Source: Sipunculus nudus
Lineage: Eukaryota > Annelida > Sipuncula > Golfingiida > Sipunculidae
DNA: 64,000 nucleotides
Assembly (NCBI GenBank): GCA_026874595.1
Contig: CM049307.1
Span: 48,581,678 to 48,645,677 of the forward strand
Direction: 5' to 3'
The notes below the pieces were generated by a model that had not been told where the DNA came from, ran no database searches, and saw only the letters and a list, made by a program, of their open reading frames with translations. Both the position numbers and the translations under genes were made by a program. This document shows positions 1 to 13,329 of this stretch, piece by piece (the first letter of the stretch is position 1; each line of letters begins with the position of its first letter).

Positions 1-515
1 ACCTATCTGACCTTTATAAGCTAAAGGTAATCCCTCGAAGCTCTTATAAAAATAGACCAGAAAACGTTGATATAACTGCACACAGGCTGCTTGTTATGTT
101 TTTATCAACGTGTTTATAATTTATGGTGGCCCATTAAAATAATCAATACAAATTCAACAAGGGCATCTTGAAGCAAGTCAGATAAGCCACAGCTTTGTAA
201 ATGGTGTTTTGCAACAAGTGACCCTTCTACCTCCGTATATATTCAACATACCACATTAGGTTACATGTTTTCACATTTTGTCAACATTGCTGTGTTTACA
301 AACATGTTGTTGATAAACAAGTTCACACATCCCTTGTGAAGGCCTTATAAGAACATTTCACAACCAAACTCACCCTTAGATCATTCATATATATACACAG
401 ACGAAGCCAGAAATCACATAAATTCTTTTTCAAAGGGTAGGTGATTGGGCACCTTTAAGGATATTTCTCCTTTAGTTCATAGACTAGCTTTAAGTCTTTA
501 TATCACAACACCTAC
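1..515. other. AT-rich sequence 3' of the Ly6 exon, nothing recognised
   Basis: Downstream (minus strand) of the Ly6 exon. I looked for a terminal cysteine exon with a GPI tail on the minus strand and saw none. No repeat structure noted. Confidence 0.4.
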
Positions 516-683
516 CTTTAATCCCTTTGATTTTGACACAGAATCTCGCCCGATACCGGAAGTAGCCGACTCTGCACTTGCGCACGAGGAATGGTTTGGT
601 TTCGTTGTTCTCATAAAACTTATCTTCACACGCCCTGTTACTTCCGTCGACTGACTGGCACGAGAAACAGTCAATGGAGAGCA
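516..683 (-). CDS. Ly6/uPAR (quiver-type) three-finger domain exon
   Basis: Internal coding exon of a minus-strand gene. On the minus strand it has a pyrimidine-rich acceptor ending in ATTTCAG just above 683 and a GTAGGTG donor just below 516. It encodes about 56 residues starting IDCFSCQSVDG, with CFSC, RACEDKF, RKCRVGY and ARFCVKIKG. This cysteine pattern (CxxC, then C-E-D-x-F, then C, then FCxKxxG) matches the quiver/sleepless branch of Ly6/uPAR proteins, which are small secreted or GPI-anchored three-finger proteins at the cell surface. The family usually continues with another cysteine exon and a GPI signal; I do not find these between 1 and 515, so they are probably outside the window. 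The exon begins with two bases of a split codon, which fits the signal-peptide exon at 23885-23948. The specific function is unknown. Confidence 0.75.
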
Positions 684-3600
684 CTGAAATATGGCAAAAA
701 TAAATGGTATTGAAAAGCAGGGTTTTAAAGAATAAAATATTAGAAATATATACAGTCATGCAGATAAAATATGAAATTTGTTGGGTTTTTTTTCTTTGAC
801 GACAATATCTCTTTCATTTGAAGGAAGGTAAACATGTATATAATGTGTCCTTATTAAGTCCTCTGTAATGCTAGCTTTTGATACACGGGGCTAGGAATAA
901 TAAATGGATCATGACCAGCCGCTAAGACTCTGGAAATAATGTCGCTGGTTCTAGCGAAGATTCACTGTTTGGCCTTTGAGGCGATGGCAGATACTGAAGC
1001 CCTTCCGGTCCAAAGTGCTACGCCAGGCAACGTTCAGCACCGTAAACCACCCGTTTAAAATAACTTTTCCTTTAATTTATAAGAACTTCTTCATATATTT
1101 TTTTTTTCAAACCAATATGCAGTGATAATTACGGACGAGATTATATTGTCGTCACAGAACGTTAAATAGGAAAACAGACTGATAACTTAACTGATATAAT
1201 GAAATAATTATACTGATAATAATGATTTGATTTTATCTGCATGGTTCAGTGGCTTTCAAATGGAATAAGCACAATGATCATATAAATGGATTGTGAGAAA
1301 GTGCAACTTAATTAACTGTTTTTCTATTCTTCCTTACATGACTTTTCAAAAAGCTCATTATTCATCCGTGCCTTTTATTTTATTTATATTGAAGGAAGAA
1401 GTATTTTGTCCTGAAAGAAATAATCAGTTAATATACATAATATCCAGATAACATTAAAGTATTATTTGATGTAACAGAATACCTTTTTATTCTCCTATTC
1501 TGTCTGCTATATCCAAATAAAATAGAACTTAATAAGACAACTCAGTACGCAGTCATAGCAGAAATTAATGATTATTTAGTATATGTATAGAATGTGATGA
1601 TAGATATAAAAAAAACATGATGTTTAATTTATTCAGCCCATATAAATATATGATACAGGTCACTGATGGACTCTTACAGCATGATAAAAAAACAATAAAA
1701 GCGATAAAACCGAATGGTTTATGACAGCGTGATTTAAAATATATAACTAGACTAGATCTTTTAATATTTAAAAGGGTAAACTGTTACAAAGTAAAAGTAT
1801 GAGAGAAAGAGAGAGAGATGTGATCTGACTGAAAACGTTAATGCAAGTAATATTCAGAGCGGCAACCTGAGTCTGATTAAGAATGGTCAAAAACATCGGA
1901 TTGTAGAAGACAGTTACAATAAAATTAAACAGGACAAACAAATAACATCTGTAGAAACCATGATCCATGGCGGGAACATAATGATCACACACTTGGCTCA
2001 AAACAGTACAGAAAAGGGCCATTATTCACGGACCACGGACATTAACGTGTCAGCCCGAGATTTTCAGGCCTGTATTGTGATTGCTAAATCAGCTTCACCG
2101 TTTACAATGCTTCTTGTTATTTATTTGTCAGCTATGCCTAATCACTGATCTGATGAACAGCTCTATTGGGCTCTTGGAGCTAATATGCTGTCCCTTGGTC
2201 TCTTTTTGTTATTGTTGTAATAGCAATTAAGGGACGTTTAATTAAATAACACAAACTCTCACCGGCGTCTTATAGCGCTTGGCATAAAGCTGCTCTACCC
2301 GCAAGGATAACAAGCCATATTGGCACAGATGGTCCATATAGTTCTTTTGATTTCATAGAATACCAGTCCAAACTATACGAAATAAACGTGAGGATCCAGC
2401 TGTGCATTTCCATATCTTCTTTGTTTATATACCTTTGTTTATATTTCTTTTAGATTTAAACATTATTTATCACAAAGACAAAGGGGAAAAAGTCTGACAA
2501 TTCTGTGGAAAGTCAGCTTTACTTACGTAAGAAACCACATATTTATAATAGAATTTTTTTTATAAAGGATACTTGAATTTAAGACAACAACCGTGTAGTT
2601 CGGACTTGGTTGATCCATATTCGTCCTTCCCTTTTCGCCTGAAGCATACCACATAATTCATCGATTTGATAGAGTACAAGCACGTGTGCCTTATCGAGGC
2701 CAAGAATAAATATTACCAAATACTCTGAGGACAAAAAGATAATAAAGCTCAAATACGTATGCAAAACAGGTAATTTGTGTGATGATGGAAGCATGAGCTT
2801 TATAAAAGCGTCAACTTCTTAAGCGATTGCTTCATGGATATTTTTATTTTTAGACTAATGTTTCATGCATATCAACGTTTCATTGTAAAAAAAAGTGTTC
2901 TAATGTATTAGTACTATTACACTTTTGGACCAGAGGAAATCAATTTCAATGAAATCCAGTGACTTAGACAGATTATTGTCTGATTAATAATGGATAAAGA
3001 AGCAAATTCCATTTAGATCGGCGCAAGTAGTTCAGCAAAAAATCAGGTAAGAGGGAAAATTTGGGAGACTATCTAAATGCGCTCGTAGCGAGCATACTTA
3101 TGCACTTGTAGCATAAAATACAAAGGTAATTCTACATGACTAAACTGAAGTATCAATATCATGTAATTTTCGAGAGTTGGTCGCCCAAATGCTGCAGCCT
3201 TTAGGGTCCACGGATGGATACATCGCCCGTCGAGACGGTCAACGTATTGATAATTCGAAGGAGGGCACGTGTTGCCGTCAATAGACCGGGGGTATTTCTC
3301 CGGCTAATTCATCTATATTCCTTTTCATAACGGCCACGGGCCGTAAAAGAATGCCTTTTCCATGGTTACAGGTACTACATTGATAAAAGCCGACAGAAAC
3401 TCACGGCGTTATGTAGGAAGTATTCAATAATAAAAAAGCTACTTGTCTCACCGAGGAGTGGAGGGCGCGAACGGCCGCCCCACACTCAACAGACCAGTTA
3501 CGTTTGTTCTCTTTCTGGTGCTCACTTCTACATCACTCACTCTGGCTGGCTATATGAAACAACGTCACTCCTCTCCCTCATATTTTTAACCAGACCGAGA

Positions 3601-3954
3601 AGGGTCTGTCATCAAGGTTTATGCAAAGAACTTCAGTTCACTCGATCACTCCAGTTCCAGATGTTAAAGCGGTATTTAGCTATATCACACATAGTTGCTG
3701 CATATCTAACATTAGTTACCTGAGTGGTAAATGGTCCAAATTAACAAAATTAAATAAATGAACGTTTATCACATGTGAACTAAATTCTTTTAGGATCCTG
3801 CCGGTGGTCATGTTTTCCTAACCGTGATATCATAACATTTAATTATTTTAAATAGAGGTTAGTAAAGCTTAGCCAACATAATCACCTGACGTCAATCAGG
3901 TCATAAATGTATTTTAATGTAATTTAGAGTTTTCACCTGATCTTCTGGATGATG
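684..3954. other. Intronic AT-rich DNA without recognised elements
   Basis: No gene or transposon recognised. A slightly GC-richer patch at about 3180-3500 (an ordinary short open frame on each strand) stands out from the AT-rich surroundings, but I cannot assign it. Confidence 0.4.
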
Positions 3955-4464
3955 CCTATTAAAAACATAACATTTATGTTCGAAACTAGACAGCATACAA
4001 AGGTTCGAAGAACATGGATGACAGAACATTTTCTAATACTCTCGCCCGTGTTTGACGTTCAAGGAAACACAGTTGTTATTCGTATACAAGGAATTTGCCA
4101 ACATTTGACTACATGATTTTACATTCACTGCCAAGAGATATTATTTGAAAAATAACCAATTAACACCTGTCTGCTCGAACCACAGCAGCCGGATGTAAAC
4201 AATGGAAGCCTATTAAATAACATAACATTTATGTTCGAAACTAGAGAGCATACAAAGGTTCGAAGAACCTGGATAACGGATCATTTCCTAATACTCATGC
4301 CCGTCTTGGATGTTCAAGGAAACATAGTTGTCATTCATATACATAGAACTTGCCAACCATAAGGCTACATGAATTCACATTCACTGCCAAGAGATATAAT
4401 TTGAAAAAAAAAACATTTAATGCCTGTCTGCTCTAACCACAGCAGCCGGATGAAAACAATGGAA
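3955..4464. repeat. Two-copy 254-bp tandem duplication
   Basis: Copy 1 is 3955-4208 and copy 2 is 4209-4464. Both begin CCTATTAAA, contain CATAACATTTATGTTCGAAAC, then CATACAAAGGTTCGAAGAAC, CACTGCCAAGAGATAT and CCACAGCAGCCGGATG, and end with AACAATGGAA. Mismatches and small indels are scattered (roughly 85-90% identity by eye), so it is an old head-to-tail duplication rather than a recent one. Confidence 0.9.
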
Positions 4465-6723
4465 CAGCAGACGTGAACGAGGACTCCAACAGTGGTTGGG
4501 CCTGTTTTTTTCTACGCATGCGTGATCTATTCTGTCCATAAGTTCCACTGTGTGTAAATGCACAGACAATTTCAATTTCATCGCCAGTTATTATAATCTT
4601 TTACATCAGGAAGAAACACCACTTCATTAACGGTTCTGTTATAAATGACTAAAAAAACTTAAAGGAGATCCTTTTTTGCCGAAAGTGATGTTTCACTGTC
4701 AAGATCTTCAGCCATACCTCAGACGATTATTCGGGGGTTTTATCACTCTAGAGATAAATTTATATCACCTTGCACATACGTTCACCCTAAGAATATACTG
4801 TGCGCACAAAATAATTATGAAAAAAGAAAGGATTCTTTTTCATTGAAACAGGTCCAAAAGTATCAAAACAGCATAAAAACTCAAGGGTATATTGCTTTCA
4901 ACGGGCTGTATGACTATACCAGCAGCTGTCAGGTCGCTGCACCAATCAGACCATTTCTTCCACAGCCCGAGGCCAAGGAAACCATCTGATAAGAGCAAAG
5001 TGGGCACTAGAATACCAACACGGTGGTGATGGAGGGCTTTCTAGACAGAGATTATTCAGAGGTAAAAGAACGATTTTATACCATGCCCATGACACCAGAG
5101 AGCGCTTTTTTGGTCAAGTAAGCTTATCTTGTTGCGGGCAAAATAAAACACACAGTGCACTGTGCTTAACATCGACCCCACAGTGAGTAAACAATTGATC
5201 TGAACCTGCCAGATTTCCCTTATCCTCTGCAGTTAAATTTTTATGCTTATATTTATCTGTTTTAGATAGAAAAAAATACTTCACCTATTCTTTAAGAGCC
5301 TTTAGCGAGACCCCGCTATAGCCACTAGCTGTTTTTATCCGGTCACAAGTAATTATATGAACAAACAAAAAATCCAGAGAACTGGTAATACGTAAAAATA
5401 AAGATCAGAGTGATTGTCACAAAGACAAATACGTTTCTCATACAGTTATCAGTAAAAAATTGTTTTAGCTCTGGCATTCTACTTTGTAACAGCTCAGAAT
5501 ACAGTAAAGGAAAAAAATATATTATTGTACAATATTCTCATGTTTGCAAGATAATCATAACGTAAATATATAAAGTATAAGTCTAATGAACGATAATTAA
5601 ACTTAATCACTTTTAAATCAATTTAAATTAAATAAACTGACAGAAGAGGTCAAGGACCCAACCCTTGAATATATTTTAAGAAACCTTTATAACCGCATAA
5701 AATTGTGATCACGGTTTCGCGGTAAGCAAATAACAATGGGTGCTTCTAGGGCCCAGCTGAAAAGTAACTGAAGGCCGTGGGACCAGGTTCATCAAAGCAC
5801 GTCTTTTCAATTTTAATGTTGAACCATTACCAGTTTTATCGAGTTTGTGGCGACATTTTTTAATAAAAGAAAGCATCTATAATATGAATATCATCCATGA
5901 GTCCACAAGTTAAAACACTGGATGTCGGGCATAAAAGAGGGGAGGTATTGAGCAAAACACTTAATTGTACAACTGCACAAATCTGTAATTTCAGCAGCAC
6001 ATTTTGATTTAGCAGCTGCACAAAGATGGGTCAGTTACACGTTAAAATATACCATGGATCAGTATATGATCTCCCTGAAGGAGACATGTAAAGAATGTTC
6101 CCTTCACCAATATAAGCACCATCAGACCAACTCGAGCTCACTTCGGTTTTTTTTCAGATCAATATCAGAGGTTAAAAAGTGGCCTGGTCGGTAAGGTTTA
6201 TTGCATTGATTGATCCTCGTCAGACCTGTCTTGGATCTTATCCACTTTATATCGATCCAGGTCAAATCTTTCTTGCTCCCCCGGTGTAACAGCCATGCGA
6301 TGTATTCTTGGTCGATTCTTATTAACTGGCAGTAAAAGTATGGTACACCCGATCCTAAATAGCGTTATTATATACTTAAGCAAGGAATCCTCAATAAGTG
6401 AATTTGTTGTGTATTAATTGCCGTTAATCTGGTTAAAGTAACTTCATTTTGATACTGATAACAATCTTACTCATTAAATAACATTCGTCTATTGCAGTGC
6501 TAGCTATCATATGTATTTCTGAAAGAACTTAAAGGTTTCTTATAATATATATTCTCCTAGGTGCACCTTTTATTCATATATTTCACGAAAAAAATAGAAT
6601 CAAGATGATGGGAAGGATGCTAAAACATAACGACGATTGACAGGTTGCCAAAAAATCATGTATTTTTAAACAAATATTTAGTTTACCGCAAATGCACTGT
6701 TGTAGAGTTATACGATATCCAAG
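4465..6723. other. Intronic DNA without recognised elements
   Basis: I see no gene, hairpin element or tandem repeat I can support here. Confidence 0.35.
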
Positions 6724-7033
6724 TTTGTATTTTGAAGATACTGTTACTCTGTAAATACATCATCGGCTACACTCTGATTACTTTGTTTGTATTTAGAATA
6801 TAATGATACTCTGTAAATACATCATCGGCTATACTCTGAAAACCTTATGTGTATTTTGAAGATACTGTTACTCTGTTAATACATCATCGGCTACACTCGG
6901 ACCACTCTGTTTATATTTTGAAGATACTGTTACTCTGTAAATACATCATTGGCTAAACTCTGACAACTCTGTTTGTATTTTGAAGATATTGTTACTCTGT
7001 AAATACATCATCGGCTACACTCTGATTATTACC
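6724..7033. repeat. 62-bp minisatellite, five copies
   Basis: Units start at 6724, 6786, 6848, 6910 and 6972, exactly 62 bases apart. The core reads TTTGTATTTTGAAGATACTG, then TTACTCTGTAAATACATCAT, then CGGCTACACTCTGA. Substitutions occur in every unit (unit 2 is most diverged) but there are no indels, so the register is perfectly kept. Confidence 0.95.
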
Positions 7034-7770
7034 CGCGAGAATCTGAAACAACAGCCAACCATATATATGAAAATTATAAACTCAAAATTATTTTCCAAAA
7101 AGAAAAGCAAACTAAGAAATTGTATGTATCTCATTTGGCAAACTACCGAATCACACTTAATATTTTGAGCCCTACTGCACAAAACAAGTAATTATTGCCA
7201 AAGCGAAATTATCGTCTGCTGACACCATTGTATGACCATCACCGGATTACTTGAACATGGTTATTTTTTTAATTCACGAAGAACTGGAATAAGGTTCTTA
7301 ATAAACTAAAATATAATTATGATCTGTTGTTAAAAATATGCGATTTTGCGGACAACTTTGGTTGCGAAAAACAAAATAAGTTAAAAAATATATATATACA
7401 TGTATTTCGTACAAAATGCATGACGATATCTTTAAGTATTCAGTACTTTAGATTCTTCTCATGATGGAAATGGACTTTTTAGTCCATGTACAAGCTGATT
7501 TGTATGGCAGCCGATTTCGATCATGCAGAACCATGATATTTTTTTCATCCTAATACTCACTTGGTGGTATAAATTAAGAGCTATCCTGGGCAGCTAGCTG
7601 GACAACGCTTCCTGCACTACTCGGTAGGACCTGGTGTTATTATTTAGCTGGTGTAACGATATATTTAATAATTTTCAGAATTGGTAGACACCGCTCGCAA
7701 ACTTTTCCTATCAAATGATTGACTAAAATATATAACAAATCCCGAGCAAATACCTTTCGATATGATTTAA

Positions 7771-8310
7771 AGGGGCCTAATCGCCAATAAAGCATTTTAA
7801 TTAATACGAAAAATAGTTTCGTCCCTTTAAAATGAATTTGTATACGCTAAAATATTGCCCTGACACCGTTTGCATACTACTGTAAACGAGTGTTAAAAAG
7901 AGTGGACCGGGCGCGATCACAGGTGTAAACATAAACACAGCGTGTGCGTCGCCCGGGCCACAACAATTGTCAATCAGGAGATTCCCTGACTGACTTGGTC
8001 CAAAAAAAAAATAATAATTATTAATGCTGGCTGAAATATCGCATATATTTATATTGCGGCTCACAATCGTACCCCCGGTCACGCGGCCTTGTTATGGTAA
8101 ACATTCAAACGTAGGATGTGTTTACCAACACGCAGAGCCATAACAAAGTGTTAAACGACCATATGCGAGGTACTGGGACTGTGTGCTTGGATGGCTTTGC
8201 TGGGAATCTTGTGTATAAAGCAAAACTGAACTGATAGTGTGAAAGAATAGGCGTAATATTGCTCCTGGTTATATCCCTTTAATGAAAGCTCTTTAAATTC
8301 TTTAAAAGTA
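7771..8310 (+). mobile_element. TTAA-type MITE, copy 1 (right end degraded)
   Basis: The left end follows a TTAA (7767-7770) and reads AGGGGCCTAATCGCC. The body matches the element at 34030-34757 in the same orientation: shared blocks include GTGGACCGGGCGCG, CCCTGACTGACTTGG, CCGGTCACGCGGCC followed by TTGTTATGGTAAACA, and GACTGTGTGCTTGGATGG. The other copy shows that the intact right end is AATAGGCCCCT before TTAA; here that end has decayed. It has no coding capacity. The TTAA target and AGGG-type termini are typical of Kolobok-like non-autonomous elements; piggyBac also uses TTAA but usually has CCY termini. Confidence 0.75.
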
Positions 8311-11300
8311 AGCAAAATATGCAGCATCACGAAAGGATGTTGATAATTATCAATATACAAAATTTAAGTTATGCTTTTTCGCGGACCAGCTGCTGCTTAA
8401 AGCATTATTTTGTGACAAGAAGCACAAGCCGCAGGTGTTATTGCAATGTGATATTTCTGTCCTTTTTTATCAATGGAGATCTAGATCGATCTAATAATGC
8501 CCCTGCTACTTCAACCAGCCATTAGAGTGACTACTAGAAACTCTCCCGTCCTTGTCTGACTTGACAGGTCCTGCCGACCAAAGTAATTAAAGACAAAAAA
8601 TTCTTCCTGATGCAACAGTTATTCTTTGTGGGAAGTACTAATGTTCAATAAAGGGACCCAAGCTAGATGGTTCAAGATGTTTTCTGAACTATGGTAATTG
8701 TGTATCCGTTTATGTCTTCTCCCTAGCGGCTTTGTAACCCAGTGTGTATTTGTAATAGATATAAACTAGCTTAAAATAGTAAACTGGTACAAATACTAGA
8801 ATCAGATATTTATAATGTTATGGACAAACTATCCAAAAAGACGCCATACCATTTGATTGACAGTCCCGAAGAGGCATCCCTTAGATTACACTCAAAATTT
8901 ATCTATCTTAATGATACAAGTAATGTATGGTTCCATTTAGGAGGTTATGATCTGACTATATTGACGTTGTTTGTCTCCTGTGACTTGCAGTAGCTTTTAG
9001 CTCTCTGATATCAGGTCGCATCATAATAATCTACCACTGACTTAAATATAACATTGTCCCTTCGATGACTGCGAAAAAACCCTAAATGGTCCCCATTAAC
9101 ATATCCAGCGTAAGGAGGACACAGTTTGGTCAGGTCTTTGCCAAACGGCATTCTCGGAGAAGAAAACAATTGACTAACCAGAATTCGAAATCTTTCACTC
9201 CATGTTTGTTCTTTCATCATGTGGTCTCCCATACCAGATCCATACTAAACGTTTATATATTGGTATAGCTTTGTCTGCCTTTTAATTGAACGCATTTCAA
9301 CCTCTCTATAGTGAGGTGTATGGTGAATATGGTGAATCCTTAAAATTTGCTTAACATTTCATCACTAAGGGTAAATCCTGAAATAAATTGGAATTTGGGC
9401 CTGAACTGTGATTGAAAAGACAATTGTAAGAATTGGAACAGATCTGACAGATATAATATTAAATGACTAAGAATTTTGAAGCCTACGGGCTGAGATGCGA
9501 TAAGTTGTAATAATGTGCAACTGATTTAACCCTAATCATCCACAGAACTGAATGCTCATTAGAAGTTACTGTGCAAAAGTTCACTCCGCAGATCAGTTAG
9601 GATATATCTATGTTTTAATGTGAAGTTGAGCTAAGTGTGGATATGCTAGTTTGCAAAAATTAGATATGCTGCCTTATCTCGCATAAATTTTGTGAATTAG
9701 AACACTTGTCTGGAAATGCTTTTCCATTATAGACTTCCAATCTTTTTAAATGTGTTAATGGAATTTTTATGTATAAAGCCTAGCTGTGCTGTTTTCCCCT
9801 AAACAGATTGCACAGAATAAGAAATCGAGTTTCTTCAAAATTAGTGGAGTGGAGCTGAATTGGAAATGCAAAATCTGAATTGCCTCCCATGTCTGACTGT
9901 TACGTCACCTTTATTTTATTACTATTTCTACTGAAACCGGTGGAGAACGGATAACGCAAGCTGTAAACTCAGATAAATCCCCCCCCCCCCCAATAAAATA
10001 TTCGTGTCCCCGGGAAATACTCGGTTCTATGGCCATCCTCGATTAAATTCACATTCGTGTTATTAAAACCAACGCCATCAGCGAATGACAACCATAACTG
10101 CTTCTTAGTCCGATTAAGATCATAGGGCAACATCTCGTCCATATCTCATTCTTATCTATCACACAGAGACCAAAACAAGGTAGTACTGATACAAAGTTTT
10201 CATGGACAATGAACGTTGAAGATCTGGTGCACCTTTAGGCATGGGTATTTGAAAGGCCTCATGTTTTGTGCACTTGTAGTATGTTCTACTCTGATGAATT
10301 TTCAAATTTAATATGTAGAAAGTGTGAATAAACTTTAAATAAGAATAATATATCACTGGTAAAGTCAAGTGGCGCAACCTAAGCAAGATCAAGACCGACA
10401 TTCACCATAATCCTCCCCTGTAGGTCGAGGATTTCATGCCAGCAAGCCTCTGAGAAACACCAAAACCAGATGGTAATAGCACACCAAGGCTGGAGAGACG
10501 GCATCAGGGACAAGGAAAAATACACCTGTTACCGATACACTGGTCCCAATTAGAGTCGGTCAAATCAGGTAGCCTTTTTCCAATTTCATTAAGCGGTGTT
10601 GTCCTTGGCAATGGTAGAGAAAATCAAGGTTTTCTTGCAAAACAACGAACTGCCTCTGATTTTAACATTTTATTCCTAAAATACATTAAGGGGGTAAATT
10701 GTCTTGGTTTCCTTCCAGTTAAGCCCTTCTAATATTATTTGAAAAGCATGGGGCAATATCGTTTCTTCTAACAAATGTGCCGTTCACTGCTATAAACTGT
10801 TATGAAAGAATGTTGACCTGTGGGATATCAGTACAAATGGTTGCTTACTGATCCCTGTCTAATTTCATTGATTTGATTTGAAAAAAAAGTCGAGCACTTT
10901 TACTAAATGGGAATTCCTCTATTGGTGGAATACCTCACCCTCACCACTACGCTTAGACTTTAAAAAAGTAGACTGATTTAGAAAACATGTGTTTCATAAT
11001 TCCATTTGGGATTCTTGGGAGTCGTCCATTCATGGAAGTTCGGGCACGTGACATAAATAATTTCTTCTTAGGGTCATGGGTCAGCAGATAATGGAGACTA
11101 GTTCTCATCTCATTTTTATACAAGGGGGTAAATTACTTTATGGCTAGGCTCTGCGGGACCAAATTGGAGTGGGGAACAAGTCCATACATTAAATGGCAGC
11201 CTTGAATTTGCTTCTTCGACATTACATAAAGTGATCTTAATCCTGACACAAGAAACCTTTCAGTCCCCAGACTGTCACGGTCGAGCACGGAACATGGATT

Positions 11301-13329
11301 AATGGACGTACAGGCGGCCATCTTCCTAATAGCGTCCGGTTTGAATTTAATCTAATGACCGCCACTAATGGAGGTTACTTAGCCCTAGTCGTCTGCGTAC
11401 AAGCCCCGTCTCGTAGTCAACATTTCTTACCGGATTTAACGGATGTAGTACGCAAAATCTCGTTTCCTGGAAATCAGGTCTTATATCACAGAGGCCAATT
11501 ATACTTAATTTCAAAGATGTTACACCTGCCTCAGAAATCCCGCGAGACTCTGTGCGAGATTAATAAGCATTAGGGCCACATGGCCCATCTTGCCTAATAA
11601 GGAAATTGAGTTAAGTTATTGTTTGAATGGTCAAAATGGACCAACCATGGTCATAAATTAATCATTGAAATTCTGAACCTAAAATCAAAGCAGTAACTCA
11701 TTGATATAAACCTAGATGACCTCTTAACTGAGGCGTTTCAAGGACTGGTTTTGAATACTGGGTGGAGTGAACAAGTCTTCTTTTGATCCCGAAGCAGAAT
11801 TACTACGGACCAATTCTTTATCCGGTTAATTCCTTTCTCGTTGGAGTTATAATACTTCAGGTGCCGCGGGATCACTTTTACTCTCATGAATTCACAGAAA
11901 ATCGATCCAGCCCTTTATTTCCTGTGTATGGCTGCTGTTTGTGTCCTCCACATCAGCAGAATGACGGCGCCTCCAGTCCTTGTTTCACAGTCCCTTGTCT
12001 ACAGGTAACTCATATCAGGTGAAGTATATATAAGGTGAGGGACCTTATCTGACTTATTTTAAATGTGTTCATATATATATAGACTCATTGACTTATTTGA
12101 CACGGGTGGTCGTTTCTACTTAAAATCAAAACCTCTCCCAGTTAGACACTGTGGGACCCCAAGGTTTGCTTGTCTAAACTTTAAAATAAAAATTTGTCAC
12201 ATTTCAAGGAGACATCTCTTTGCATTTCATATGCGAATGCTTACAATATATTACTTATTCAGTGAAAGCCTTACCACGAAAACACCCATGTTTATGTAAT
12301 TTGCCTTGCAACAATTTTTGTCGGTGTGATATGTGACACATATCATACACATATCACATATAGATCACACATATATGACAAATGTGTTACTGGATCACAT
12401 TACCCTCTTCACTTCAATTATACAACCGCCGCTGATGGACATAGAAGCCCGGCGTATATATTGTGGGTGACAGATTTTGACCTCCACAAACCCTTACCAG
12501 CAGAGTCTTACTTTTGTGAGTCCGATTCTGCGCGGTGTGTTGCTTGTATATTTATTGTATATAAACAATGGCAACAGGATTGCACTGAAAACCAGAATAC
12601 AGCTGAATGGATAAATAAATGTTAAGTGAATAAAATTTAGCATAAACGCCCTGATATATTTAATTATTGTGTCTGCATAAATATCTCATAATCCTTATCA
12701 TAATACATTTTTATTTAACAATACTGGTATGTTCCTTTCTTGTAATGCATGTGAACCTTGCTGACCAAGTTTGGCCAAATGGTACAAATTTAAAAACAGA
12801 TGGGTTCATTGCTAAAGGTGACCTGCAATTGAAAAAAATGAACTAGACGGAGTACAAAACCATAAATTATTAATTACCTGAAACCTTTCAAGAATGATCA
12901 GCCTAATTATAATGATACAGTAATTTGATGATTAAAATGTTAATGGAGTATTAAACGTTAATGGATTTGCCCGTGTACAAGCTAAATATTTTTTTTTTGG
13001 TGTTACAACCTGTATTTGAGGCAAAATGTAGTCCTATCCATAAGAGTGAATGGCGTTTGTCATAAAATTATTGACTATTGAGCTATTAGGTGTTCCACAA
13101 TTTGATCATGGCTAGGTTTGCAAGGATATAACTATCGAATGGTTATATTACTTATTTTTTTTGGTGGGGTGGGTGGGGTGTTTAATAAAACAAGTGACCC
13201 ATGGGTCATGACGCTCAGCTTTCTGGGAAGAGATTCGCAAAAGGAAATTTTATCATCTGAATGGTAGTATATACCCATTCAACTGAAGCATCAAACAGAT
13301 TAACCAACAGGCCAAGATTGTGTCTGTAT
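8311..13329. other. Intronic DNA; only a poly-C run noted
   Basis: No supported gene. A 13-base C run lies at 9979-9991. The weak palindromic word cluster around 12327-12385 (repeated CACATATCA/TGATATGTG) is the only other structure seen. Confidence 0.35.

Noticed and set aside
6724-7033. CRISPR-like array
   Set aside because: Repeats are contiguous 62-bp units without unique spacers, in an animal genome.
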